In this document: positions 1 through 5,957 of the stretch, piece after piece
How positions within the stretch are numbered: the first letter of the stretch is position 1
Layout of the letters: each line of letters opens with the position of its first letter
Position numbers and translations under genes: made by a program
Source of the DNA: an uncultured Candidatus Melainabacteria bacterium
GTDB taxonomy: Bacteria; Cyanobacteriota; Vampirovibrionia; Gastranaerophilales; Gastranaerophilaceae
Assembly: GCA_937895785.1 (NCBI GenBank)
Contig: CALBKW010000142.1
Span: 1-7,240, forward strand
Direction of reading: 5' to 3'
Length of the DNA stretch: 7,240 nucleotides
Notes under the pieces: generated by a model
What the model was told of the DNA's origin: nothing
Databases searched by the model: none
The model's input: the letters and a program-made list of their open reading frames with translations, nothing else

Positions 1-388
1 CTGTAAGTAAAATCGTTTGTGAAATAGGTGTCATAGGTCCGCCACCAATACCTTGAATAAATCTACCTAAAACCATAATGTTTAATGACGGAGCAAAAGT
101 ACAGATTAAAGCACCCAGTGTAAACACGCCAATACAAATTTTTGCGAATAATTTTCTGCCAAAAATATTTTCTAACCAACCTGAAAGCATAATCAAACAA
201 GCATTTGCAACCATATATGAAGTTACAATCCATTTTGCCTCATCTGCAGTTGCAGCAAAATATCCTGAAATATGAGGCAAAGCAACATTTGTTGCAGTTG
301 TCGCCAATGCTGCAAACGAAGTTGGTAAAAGGATTGATACTGCGATTAACCAAATTGGAACTTTTTGTTTAACGCTTGTTGTTTCCAT
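1..388 (-). CDS. emrB: EmrB-type MFS drug efflux transporter, DHA2 family (N-terminal part, runs off window)
   Basis: Inner-membrane proton-driven multidrug exporter; in a tripartite pump it passes substrate to the EmrA adaptor and an outer-membrane channel. Only the first 129 residues are in the window; the DHA2 family is usually about 500 residues with 14 membrane helices. Visible are a hydrophobic first helix (about 11-33), the NVALPHISG stretch (34-42), the family signature around AKWIVTSYMVANA (51-63), the MFS loop motif GWLENIFGRK (70-79) and the LGRFIQGIGGG motif (107-117). The ATG follows the emrA stop by 10 bp, with a weak AGGG upstream, so it is co-transcribed and probably translationally linked to emrA. 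The substrate cannot be read from the sequence. Family assignment is firm; EmrB rather than another DHA2 member is inferred from the adaptor next door. Confidence 0.93.
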   Translation of the reverse strand, partial: METTSVKQKVPIWLIAVSILLPTSFAALATTATNVALPHISGYFAATADEAKWIVTSYMVANACLIMLSGWLENIFGRKLFAKICIGVFTLGALICTFAPSLNIMVLGRFIQGIGGGPMTPISQTILLT

Positions 389-398
389 TTTCTATGCC

Positions 399-1379
399 CT
401 ATTTTACCTTTACAGTAGGTACAACGCTCATTCCTGGAATTACGTTATAATTTGAAATATCTTCCTTGAATATGATTTTTACAGGTATTCTTTGTACAAT
501 TTTTACGTAACTGCCAACCGCGTTTTCAGGTGGAAACAAACTAGCTTTAGCACCTGATGCCATTTGCAAACTATCAACTTCACCTTTGAATTTTTTACTT
601 CCGTAAGCGTCAATTTTAATGGTAACAGGTTGACCTTTTTTCATATTTGCAACTTGAGTTTCTTTGAAGTTTGCAACTACCCAAACATCATCTTTTGCGA
701 TTGCAAAAAGAGGTTGAGCCACTTGGACATAGTTACCTTGTTCTACTGTTCTATGTGTAATTTTGCCGTCTTGAGTTGCGTAGATTTTTGTATAAGATAA
801 ATCTAATTTTGCTTGTTCAACTTCAGCCTCAAGTTTTTTGATTGTTGCTACAATTTCATCTTGCTTAGATTTTGAAGCGTTATTGTTTGAAACTGCAACT
901 GTTAATTTGTTTTGGCTTGAATCATAATCTTGTTTTGAAGAAATACCTTTTGAATACATTTGAGAATATCGGTCATAATCACTTTTTGCAAAATCTAATT
1001 CTGAAAAAGTTTTCACAACATCATTGTTAGCACTATGCAATAGGGCTTTTGCTTCTTCAAGTTTCGCTTGTGTTTGTTTTAGTTTAACCTCGTAATCTTT
1101 TGGGTCAATTTCTAAAAGTAAATCACCTTTTTTTACAAGTTGGTTATCTTCAATATTCAATTTAATTACAGGACCTGAAACTCGAGGTGCAACTGTAACG
1201 ATATGTCCCTCAACAAAAGCATCATCTGTTGATTTGTAATACATTGATTTTATGGAAACGATTATGCCGAATATTAATAAAATGATTGCTGTAATTGTAG
1301 GGACAATTACTCTCTTTTTTTCGTAAATGTGTCTTGTATCTTCTGGGCTTATTTCATGTATACTTTGTTCATCTGCCAT
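399..1379 (-). CDS. emrA: EmrA/HlyD-family periplasmic adaptor (membrane fusion protein)
   Basis: Membrane-anchored adaptor bridging an MFS exporter and a TolC-like channel. The 326 residues show a short cytoplasmic N-terminus, one membrane helix (about 24-43), the STDDAFVEGH entry motif (50-59), the first half of the lipoyl domain (about 64-92, VSGPV and VKKGDLLLEID), a long alpha-helical coiled-coil hairpin (about 95-195, rich in K/E/A/Q), the second lipoyl half (about 195-228) and a beta-barrel region. The segment around PPENAVGSYVKIVQRIPVKI (283-302) is characteristic of EmrA rather than RND adaptors. Length is slightly below the roughly 390 residues of E. coli EmrA, mostly through a shorter hairpin. 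The start ATG has GAGGT 7 nt upstream. It lies 25 bp after marR and 10 bp before emrB, so the three probably form one transcript. Confidence 0.95.
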   Translation of the reverse strand: MADEQSIHEISPEDTRHIYEKKRVIVPTITAIILLIFGIIVSIKSMYYKSTDDAFVEGHIVTVAPRVSGPVIKLNIEDNQLVKKGDLLLEIDPKDYEVKLKQTQAKLEEAKALLHSANNDVVKTFSELDFAKSDYDRYSQMYSKGISSKQDYDSSQNKLTVAVSNNNASKSKQDEIVATIKKLEAEVEQAKLDLSYTKIYATQDGKITHRTVEQGNYVQVAQPLFAIAKDDVWVVANFKETQVANMKKGQPVTIKIDAYGSKKFKGEVDSLQMASGAKASLFPPENAVGSYVKIVQRIPVKIIFKEDISNYNVIPGMSVVPTVKVK

Positions 1380-1404
1380 TTTTATTACCTCATAATTTTA
1401 TTCA

Positions 1405-1860
1405 TTATATTTGTAATCTTACTCGTGGTCTTGCGTTTTCATAAATCTTATTTAGTGTTGCTAAGGTTATATCTATTTCCTCTTGAGTTACACCGTTAAT
1501 CAAAATTTTTCTTAATTCCTTTGTTGTTGGTTTTATGGTATCTCTTACCTCTTGCCCTTTTTCTGTAACAGAAATTTTAAATATTCTTCTGCCATTTGAG
1601 GCTTGTTTTCGTTTGATTAACTCTTTATCTTCAAGAATTTTTATTAATCTAGCAACATTACTTCTATCTTTTAATGTTATTTCACAAATTTGACGTTGGT
1701 AAAGCTCGCCGTAGTCGTGAATTATGTCCAATATCAAAAATTGTTCAGGGGTTAGGTCAAAACCATTTTCAAAAAAAGTTTGAGAAGATAATGCTCTAAC
1801 TATTGTACCTGTATTGTAAACTGTTGTTCCAACCCTTGTCCCGAAATTTATTCTTTCCAT
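1405..1860 (-). CDS. MarR-family winged helix-turn-helix regulator of the efflux locus
   Basis: A 151-residue protein of typical MarR length. The winged helix domain covers about 36-105: LTPEQFLILDII opens the DNA-binding domain, the helix DRSNVARLIKILEDKELIKR (65-84) matches the recognition-helix region, and SNGRRIFKISVTEKG (88-102) forms the wing with the usual basic residues and the final T-x-x-G. N- and C-terminal helices would make the dimer interface. MarR proteins commonly repress their own operon and adjacent efflux genes and release DNA on binding phenolic or drug-like ligands; repression here is inferred from position. It is first gene of marR-emrA-emrB and lies directly beside a perfect inverted repeat that overlaps its promoter. 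The upstream A-rich leader lacks a strong Shine-Dalgarno; AATGGAAAA is the best match. Ligand unknown. Confidence 0.93.
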   Translation of the reverse strand: MERINFGTRVGTTVYNTGTIVRALSSQTFFENGFDLTPEQFLILDIIHDYGELYQRQICEITLKDRSNVARLIKILEDKELIKRKQASNGRRIFKISVTEKGQEVRDTIKPTTKELRKILINGVTQEEIDITLATLNKIYENARPRVRLQI

Positions 1861-1862
1861 AA

Positions 1863-1891
1863 TTGATTTTCCATTTTTCTTGTGATGTAAT
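1863..1891 (+). promoter_or_regulatory. Probable promoter of the tolC-like gene
   Basis: Plus-strand TTGATT (1863-1868), a 17-bp spacer and TGTAAT (1886-1891), which differs from TATAAT by one base. TG at 1883-1884 followed by one base makes it an extended -10. The -10 lies in the spacer of the inverted repeat at 1875-1906. Transcription would begin near 1898, leaving about a 40-nt leader before the ATG at 1938. Inferred from matches only. Confidence 0.55.
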
Positions 1892-1906
1892 TATAGCACA
1901 AGAAAA
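1875..1906. promoter_or_regulatory. Inverted-repeat operator, likely MarR-type binding site
   Basis: TTTTCTTGTG (1875-1884) and CACAAGAAAA (1897-1906) are perfect 10-bp inverted arms around a 12-bp spacer. Both divergent -10 boxes fall inside the spacer, and the inner TG of each arm supplies the extended -10 dinucleotide of the promoter reading inward from it. A dimeric MarR protein bound here would block both marR-emrAB and the tolC-like gene. The repeat is seen directly; the identity of the binder is inferred from the adjacent regulator gene. Confidence 0.75.
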
Positions 1907-1916
1907 TTTTTTACAA
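1890..1916 (-). promoter_or_regulatory. Promoter of marR-emrA-emrB
   Basis: On the minus strand a perfect TATAAT (1895 to 1890) is preceded by TG and one base, an extended -10. A TTGTAA -35 (1916 to 1911) is present but with a short 15-bp spacer, so the extended -10 probably carries most of the strength. It lies within the inverted repeat and overlaps the plus-strand -10 by two bases, so the two promoters should compete for polymerase. Confidence 0.7.
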
Positions 1917-1937
1917 CTATTAATTGGAAGAAATATT

Positions 1938-3299
1938 ATGAGAAAAATTTTAACAGTATTATTTTTTACATTATTATTGAATTTAAACCTATTAGCCCAA
2001 GCAAATGCAACAACTTTAGATTATATGAATCTGGGTTGGTGGGAGCATTATCAAGATAAAAATCTTTTAGCTTTGCTCCAAACGGTTTATGAAAAGAATT
2101 ACGATTTAAAAAATACTGCGTTAAAAATTAAAGAAAATGAACAAGTTGTAAAAATGCAATTTGCAGAAGAATTGCCATTTGCAAATTTTTCAGGTGAAAT
2201 TTATAGAAACTTAAGAGCACCAAGACAACAATTCGGTAGTATGCAAATCCCTAATTACTCTCAAAATAATTACAATTTGCCGATTACAGTCGGTTATGAA
2301 ATAGATATTTGGGGTAAAAATAGATTAAAAACAAAAAGCAAAAAACAACAGTTAGAAATTATTAAACAAGCAGAACGTGCAACGTATATTTCTTTAACCT
2401 CAAACTTTGCAACTGATTATTTTAATTTGATTAAAGCAGATAAAATGAATGAACTTCAAACAGAATTGGTAAAAGTTCAAGAAGACATTTTAAATAAAGT
2501 TACAGAAAAATATAAAATCGGTTTATGCCCTATAAATGAGGTTTTAGAACAAGAAAAATTACTAAATCTATTTAAGGAAGAAAAAAATATTCACGAAAAA
2601 ACAAAAGAGGTTTTGATAAATTCAATGAGGGTTTACTTGTCAGATATTGACGGTGAAATTGCAAGAAACAAATATGAAAATGTTAAAATATTGAATAACC
2701 TTCCAAAAGAATATAGCACAGATGTAATTACGCATAGACCTGATTATTTGCAAGAAGAAGCAAACTTAAAAAGAATAGGATTTGATGTTAGAGTTGCAAG
2801 AAGGGAATTTTTGCCTACATTTACTATCTTCGGACAATTAGGGCTTAACGCTTATACTTTGAATACTTTGTTTAAATCTCCGTCGCAATTTTTTAATGCT
2901 GGAATTTTACCAAATTGGGATTTGTTCTCTGGTGGACAAAAGAAAGCAAATTTAAAATTGAAAAAATACCAATACGAACAAGCAGTTAATGAATATCAAA
3001 AAACTTATCTTGTGGGGATTAAAGAAATGAACTCTGGACTTGTTGAATACAAGACTGCTGAAAAGAATTATCAAGAGGCATTGAAGAAAATAAATACTGA
3101 ACGCAAAATTTATAATTTAGCAAAGGATAAAACAAAAATTGGCGCAGCATCAAATTTAGATGAACTTTTAGCCAAAGAAATGTATTTAATTGCAGAAAAA
3201 GAAATTGTTTCAAACAAAATCGACACAATAATTTCGACAATTGGCTTATACAAAGCAAGCGGCGGAGTTGATTTATACAAATTGAATGAAAATATTTAA
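1938..3299 (+). CDS. TolC/NodT-like outer-membrane efflux channel (OEP family)
   Basis: Trimeric outer-membrane and periplasmic tunnel that completes a tripartite pump with the EmrA/EmrB proteins encoded divergently. The ATG at 1938 is preferred over an in-frame ATG at 1863: GGAAG lies 7 nt upstream and a clean signal peptide begins there (MRK, hydrophobic core about 4-19, AQA or ANA cleavage after residue 22 or 24), whereas the longer reading runs through the operator. Of 453 residues, the two OEP repeats are visible: YEIDIWG (120-126, usually YELDLWG), IGLCPINEVLEQEKLL (184-199), HRPDYLQEEA (266-275), ARREFLPTF (287-295) and IGAASNLDELLAKE (401-414). There is no lipobox cysteine, unlike many NodT relatives, so it is predicted not to be lipidated. 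Arginine codons are mostly AGA (10 of 14). Its probable control is the shared operator upstream. Confidence 0.94.
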   Translation: MRKILTVLFFTLLLNLNLLAQANATTLDYMNLGWWEHYQDKNLLALLQTVYEKNYDLKNTALKIKENEQVVKMQFAEELPFANFSGEIYRNLRAPRQQFGSMQIPNYSQNNYNLPITVGYEIDIWGKNRLKTKSKKQQLEIIKQAERATYISLTSNFATDYFNLIKADKMNELQTELVKVQEDILNKVTEKYKIGLCPINEVLEQEKLLNLFKEEKNIHEKTKEVLINSMRVYLSDIDGEIARNKYENVKILNNLPKEYSTDVITHRPDYLQEEANLKRIGFDVRVARREFLPTFTIFGQLGLNAYTLNTLFKSPSQFFNAGILPNWDLFSGGQKKANLKLKKYQYEQAVNEYQKTYLVGIKEMNSGLVEYKTAEKNYQEALKKINTERKIYNLAKDKTKIGAASNLDELLAKEMYLIAEKEIVSNKIDTIISTIGLYKASGGVDLYKLNENI

Positions 3300-3330
3300 A
3301 TTTGTCAAAGTTCATTAATCCAAAAACTTG

Positions 3331-3358
3331 TTGGTATTTTTTGTTATTATTGTATAAT
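3331..3358 (+). promoter_or_regulatory. Promoter of the unrecognised 235-aa gene
   Basis: A perfect TATAAT (3353-3358) lies 16 bp after TTGGTA (3331-3336, 4 of 6 bases of TTGACA). Transcription would start near 3365, downstream of an in-frame ATG at 3364, which argues that translation begins at the next ATG (3385). The site shows that this gene is not simply read through from the tolC-like gene 64 bp upstream. Confidence 0.65.
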
Positions 3359-3384
3359 GATGTATGATTAAAAAGAGAGAAGAT

Positions 3385-4092
3385 ATGACTGATTTTGCAA
3401 TATCTAAAATAGAGAAAATTAATCCAAACCTTGTACGCGAGGTTTTAAGTTCTAGTAGAATAACTCAAGCAGAAAAAGAAAATTTTGTTAGAAAATACAA
3501 TAACGAAATAAAAACCTCTTTAGATATTGTTCCAACAAGCACTGAGTACAATAAAATGATGGAATCCCGTCCACTTATTAAGTATAGACCTTTTAAAAAT
3601 TCTTTTACAAAACGTGGTGACAAAATTTTATTAGCGAAAGCCTTAAATATTCAAGTAAATGAGGTTGATGATTACATTAAAAATGTACAAGACTCTTTAA
3701 GTAAGTTAGATTCATTAGATTTTATTCCAGTTTCAACTCAAGACTCTCTAAAAACTTATATTTACAGACATGGTAGTGCCGAACAGTTAGTCGAATTTTT
3801 TGATTTTGAATTACAAAAGTCAAACGATATACTTAAAATACTATATAAAACATTAGAATACAATAATAATGGTGTTGCCGATTATTTTGTCCGTCCAATT
3901 CATAGGATGAAAAATAGTACTTTAATTGACTTATACAGTGTAGTTGATAAAAACTTGAAATTATCTCAAAATAATGGTTCAATTACCGAAAAACAAAGTT
4001 TAGAAACTTCAGAATGGGCGTTAAAACGTATTTATCAAATTCAACATAATTCTAAATTCATAAATTCTTTGAAAATTAAAGAGTATGAATAA
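3385..4092 (+). CDS. Hypothetical soluble, mainly helical protein (235 aa)
   Basis: I do not recognise the family. The reading frame is open and codon use matches the neighbours, so it is very likely a real gene. The start at 3385 is chosen because GAGAG/GAGAAG lies just upstream and a perfect -10 box at 3353-3358 places the transcript start at about 3365; an ATG at 3364 would add seven residues (MIKKRED) but has no ribosome binding site and coincides with the predicted transcript start. The product has no signal peptide, no membrane segment and no cysteine; it is rich in K, N, S, D and E, suggesting a cytoplasmic protein. Short hydrophobic/charged helices dominate, for example LVEFFDFELQKSNDILKIL (about 144-162 from Met-3385). 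No catalytic or metal-binding motif stands out. It converges on the dehydrogenase gene with only 9 bp between stop codons, so the context gives no function. Confidence 0.8.
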   Translation: MTDFAISKIEKINPNLVREVLSSSRITQAEKENFVRKYNNEIKTSLDIVPTSTEYNKMMESRPLIKYRPFKNSFTKRGDKILLAKALNIQVNEVDDYIKNVQDSLSKLDSLDFIPVSTQDSLKTYIYRHGSAEQLVEFFDFELQKSNDILKILYKTLEYNNNGVADYFVRPIHRMKNSTLIDLYSVVDKNLKLSQNNGSITEKQSLETSEWALKRIYQIQHNSKFINSLKIKEYE

Positions 4093-4101
4093 TATTGAAT
4101 T

Positions 4102-5136
4102 TTATGCAGTGATTGCGATTTTTATAACGTTTTCTAATTTGTTTTCGAAAATCTCGTAGGCTTTTTCGATATCTTTAAGTTTGAATTTATGAGTTATAAG
4201 TGGTGTTGTATCAATTTTTCCTTGTGAAATTAGTGACAAAATTTCTTCGCAATCGCAACCGTCAACACCGCCTGTTTTAAATATCAAATTCTTGCCATAC
4301 ATATCAGGTAAAGGCAAAATCATTGGTTTATCATAAAGTGCAACAATAGTAACTATTGCATTTGGTCTTGCACAATCCCAAGCCATTTGGAAGGTTTCTT
4401 CAGTTCCTGCAACTTCTAGTACAACATCAGCTCCACCGTGCTCGCTTTCTTTTTCAACAATCTCTTTGCAGTTTTCTGGCTCAACTACAATAACTTGTGG
4501 GTAATGGCTTTTGACAAAGTTTCTTCTTGTTTCATCTTTTTCGCAAACAATAATTTTATTTGGATTTTTAAGCATTACGCACAACAAGGTACAAAGTCCT
4601 GTTGGACCTGCACCAATTATTAAAACTGTATCTTCCTTTTTGATTTCAGAAATACGAGTTGCCCAAAATCCTGTTGCTAAAACATCTCCAACAAAAAGTG
4701 CTTGCTCGTCAGTTACTGTTTTGGGAATAACATTTAATCCTTGGTCAGCATACGGAACTCGGACATATTCGGTTTGACCACCATCGATTCTGCAACCCAA
4801 TGCCCAACCTCCATTTTTATCTGTGCAATTATTTACATATCCGTTTTTGCAGAAAAAACATTTACCACAGAAGGTTTCAACGTTAACTGTTACTCTGTCA
4901 CCAACTTTTACATTTTTAACGTCTGAACCTATTGCTTCTACTATGCCGACCATTTCATGACCAACTGTAATTCCTTTTACTGCTTTTGGAACGGAGCCGT
5001 GTTTTATGTGTAAATCACTTGTGCAAATGCTACTCATTGTAACTTTTATGATTGCATCTTTTGAATCTAAAATTTGCGGTTTTTCTTTTTCTATTAGTTC
5101 AAATTTTCCGTGTTCTTTGTATGTGTAAGTAAGCAA
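4102..5136 (-). CDS. Zinc-dependent medium-chain alcohol dehydrogenase
   Basis: Cytoplasmic NAD(P)-dependent oxidoreductase of the zinc MDR superfamily, interconverting an alcohol and its aldehyde or ketone. In 344 residues (typical length) the zinc signature GHEMVGIVEAIGSDV (59-73) is intact. Catalytic zinc ligands are probably C38, H60 and E61 with D151; structural zinc ligands are C90, C93, C96 and C104. The Rossmann fold starts with GAGPTG (175-180); an acidic residue, E199, at the end of the second strand suggests NAD rather than NADP. The substrate is not predictable; the sequence resembles the threonine/sorbitol dehydrogenase and secondary-alcohol dehydrogenase groups. The start is TTG: AAGGAG lies 9 nt upstream, a stop codon immediately precedes it, and the next ATG (residue 34) would remove part of the fold and leave no ribosome binding site. 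It is a single-gene unit, divergent from the SMR gene. Confidence 0.93.
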   Translation of the reverse strand: MLTYTYKEHGKFELIEKEKPQILDSKDAIIKVTMSSICTSDLHIKHGSVPKAVKGITVGHEMVGIVEAIGSDVKNVKVGDRVTVNVETFCGKCFFCKNGYVNNCTDKNGGWALGCRIDGGQTEYVRVPYADQGLNVIPKTVTDEQALFVGDVLATGFWATRISEIKKEDTVLIIGAGPTGLCTLLCVMLKNPNKIIVCEKDETRRNFVKSHYPQVIVVEPENCKEIVEKESEHGGADVVLEVAGTEETFQMAWDCARPNAIVTIVALYDKPMILPLPDMYGKNLIFKTGGVDGCDCEEILSLISQGKIDTTPLITHKFKLKDIEKAYEIFENKLENVIKIAITA

Positions 5137-5145
5137 TTATTTTTC

Positions 5146-5151
5146 TCCTTA
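5146..5151 (-). promoter_or_regulatory. Strong ribosome binding site fixing the TTG start of the dehydrogenase
   Basis: Minus-strand AAGGAG, complementary to the 16S anti-Shine-Dalgarno, 9 nt before the TTG at 5136-5134. It is the best such site in the window, and together with the in-frame TAA just before the TTG it decides the start. Confidence 0.8.
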
Positions 5152-5163
5152 ACTAATAAAGTC

Positions 5164-5172
5164 ATATTAGCA
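5164..5172 (-). promoter_or_regulatory. Possible extended -10 promoter of the dehydrogenase gene
   Basis: Minus-strand TGCTAATAT: TG, one base, then TAATAT at 5169 to 5164. No good -35 is seen at the right distance. It would give a leader of roughly 20 nt ending in the AAGGAG site. In such A+T-rich DNA this match is weak. Confidence 0.3.
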
Positions 5173-5213
5173 TAAATAATTTATAAGTAGTGATATTCTT
5201 CAATAAAAATGTT

Positions 5214-5241
5214 TTGATTGTACAATATAAATATATATGCT
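5214..5241 (+). promoter_or_regulatory. Possible promoter of the SMR (gdx-like) gene
   Basis: TTGATT (5214-5219), 16 bp, TATGCT (5236-5241, 4 of 6 bases). An alternative -10, TACAAT, lies at 5221-5226. Alternating A/T sequence around 5224-5239 makes several readings possible. I see no hairpin or guanidine-riboswitch motif between here and the ATG at 5271. Confidence 0.3.
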
Positions 5242-5270
5242 GTGAAGTTTTAGTTTTGAAAGGATTTTAT

Positions 5271-5588
5271 ATGGCGTGGATTTATTTGCTTGTTGCTAGC
5301 TTGTTTGAGGTTACATGGGCTGTTGGATTAAAATTTTCTCAAGGTTTTTCGCAATTGTTACCTTCGATTATTACGCTAATCGGTATGGTTGCAAGTTATT
5401 ATTTCTTAGCTTTAGCGATGAAAACTCTACCTCTGGGCACTTCCTATGCAATTTGGACAGGAATAGGAACAGTCGGTGCTGTAATTTTTGGAATAATTTG
5501 CTTTAAAGAGCCAGCAACCGCAATGAGATTACTTTGCATTTTTGCTATTGTTGGTGGAATTACAGGATTAAAACTATTAACTCCGTAG
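5271..5588 (+). CDS. gdx: SMR-family guanidinium exporter, Gdx/SugE type
   Basis: A 105-residue, four-helix inner-membrane proton antiporter that works as a dual-topology dimer. The start at 5271 gives the canonical SMR length and has AAAGGA 6 nt upstream; an in-frame ATG at 5190 would add 27 residues ahead of helix 1. Motifs place it with Gdx (formerly SugE) rather than the quaternary-ammonium Qac/EmrE branch: FEVTWAVGLKFSQGF in helix 1 with the essential E13 and W16, S42 in helix 2, and LPLGTSYAIWTGIGTVGA (53-70) including Y59 and W62, plus K101 near the end. Known Gdx proteins export guanidinium, so this is the predicted substrate. Residue 10 is Ser where Gdx homologues I recall have Gly. 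It is monocistronic and followed by a hairpin terminator. No guanidine riboswitch is visible upstream. Confidence 0.9.
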   Translation: MAWIYLLVASLFEVTWAVGLKFSQGFSQLLPSIITLIGMVASYYFLALAMKTLPLGTSYAIWTGIGTVGAVIFGIICFKEPATAMRLLCIFAIVGGITGLKLLTP

Positions 5589-5605
5589 ATAATTAAATTA
5601 AAAAA

Positions 5606-5627
5606 ACTCACTTTATGTGAGTCTTTT
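5606..5627. terminator. Hairpin terminator downstream of gdx (works in either direction)
   Basis: ACTCAC (5606-5611), loop TTTAT, GTGAGT (5617-5622), with an A-run before (5601-5606) and CTTTT after. It begins 17 bp past the gdx stop. Read on the minus strand the stem is followed by a T-run, which would stop transcription coming from the tRNA side. It abuts the first copy of the tRNA-end repeat. Confidence 0.7.
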
Positions 5628-5644
5628 AAATGGAGCGGGAGACG
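5624..5644. repeat. Direct repeat, copy 1: tRNA-Gly 3' end plus trailer
   Basis: The 21 bases are identical to 5954-5974: TTTTAAA followed by the complement of the last 14 nt of tRNA-Gly, including CCA. After it the match continues as GAGG with one extra G relative to copy 2. No body of a tRNA is attached to this copy: on the minus strand, upstream sequence does not form T, anticodon or D arms. It is either an att-like duplicate or the tail of a decayed tRNA gene. Confidence 0.8.
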
Positions 5645-5925
5645 GAGGATTTTCGGTAGGGTGAAGTCGAGCGTTAGCGAGCGAAACCCGTAAGAGCATA
5701 TAGCCTGATTGAGTGCTAATTTGCGATAGCAAATTAAAAACGAAAGCAAAGGCTATGCATACCCGAATAATCCGATAAAGGCTTTCTTGCTCACTCGCGT
5801 GTAACGGCGATTCCGAGTTTTGTTTTATGTGATTACATCACAACAACAGAAACTCTCCAGCCTCAGCTCGTTAGCGCCGAACTCTCTAAAGGCGAGTTCT
5901 CGCCATCTTCTCCTTCTTCAAAGCA
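5645..5925. other. Non-coding G+C-richer, hairpin-rich island between tRNA-end repeats
   Basis: No convincing gene: all frames are broken, and the one longer minus-strand frame here is mostly the reverse of gdx. By hand count 5641-5940 is about 45% G+C, against about 30% in neighbouring genes. It holds several small dyads: TAATTTGC/GCAAATTA (5717-5736, GATA loop) nested inside TAGCCT/AGGCTA (5701-5706 with 5750-5755), TGTGAT/ATCACA (5828-5842) and GGCGAG/CTCGCC (5891-5904). CGTTAGCG occurs at 5672 and 5869, AACTCTC at 5851 and 5880. It could be a remnant of an integrated element, a dispersed intergenic repeat or an untranslated RNA; nothing visible decides between them. Confidence 0.6.
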
Positions 5926-5957
5926 AAAAATAAGACCCTTAAATGGGTCTTATTTTT
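5926..5957. terminator. Hairpin terminator downstream of tRNA-Gly
   Basis: A perfect 13-bp stem, AAAAATAAGACCC (5926-5938) and GGGTCTTATTTTT (5945-5957), with a 6-nt loop. On the minus strand it begins 3 nt after the tRNA CCA end and ends in a T-run, so it ends the tRNA transcript. The symmetric A and T tracts let it act on the plus strand as well. Confidence 0.85.

Noticed and set aside
1863..1937. Upstream ATG adding 25 residues to the tolC-like protein
   Set aside because: It would put coding sequence through the operator and both promoters, bury the signal peptide and has no ribosome binding site; ATG at 1938 has GGAAG.
3300..3350. Terminator after the tolC-like gene
   Set aside because: Only a 4-bp CCAA/TTGG stem before a T-run near 3336, overlapping the next promoter's -35; too weak to call.
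5190..5270. Upstream ATG adding 27 residues to the SMR protein
   Set aside because: SMR proteins are about 105 residues and begin just before helix 1; the start at 5271 fits exactly and has AAAGGA.
5137..5270. Guanidine riboswitch upstream of gdx
   Set aside because: I looked for paired hairpins with ACGR loops and for the G+C-rich conserved cores; none is present in this A+T-rich leader.
5444..5749. Minus-strand frame of 101 codons across the gdx end and terminator
   Set aside because: It overlaps gdx in reverse, crosses a terminator hairpin and shows no recognisable protein features.
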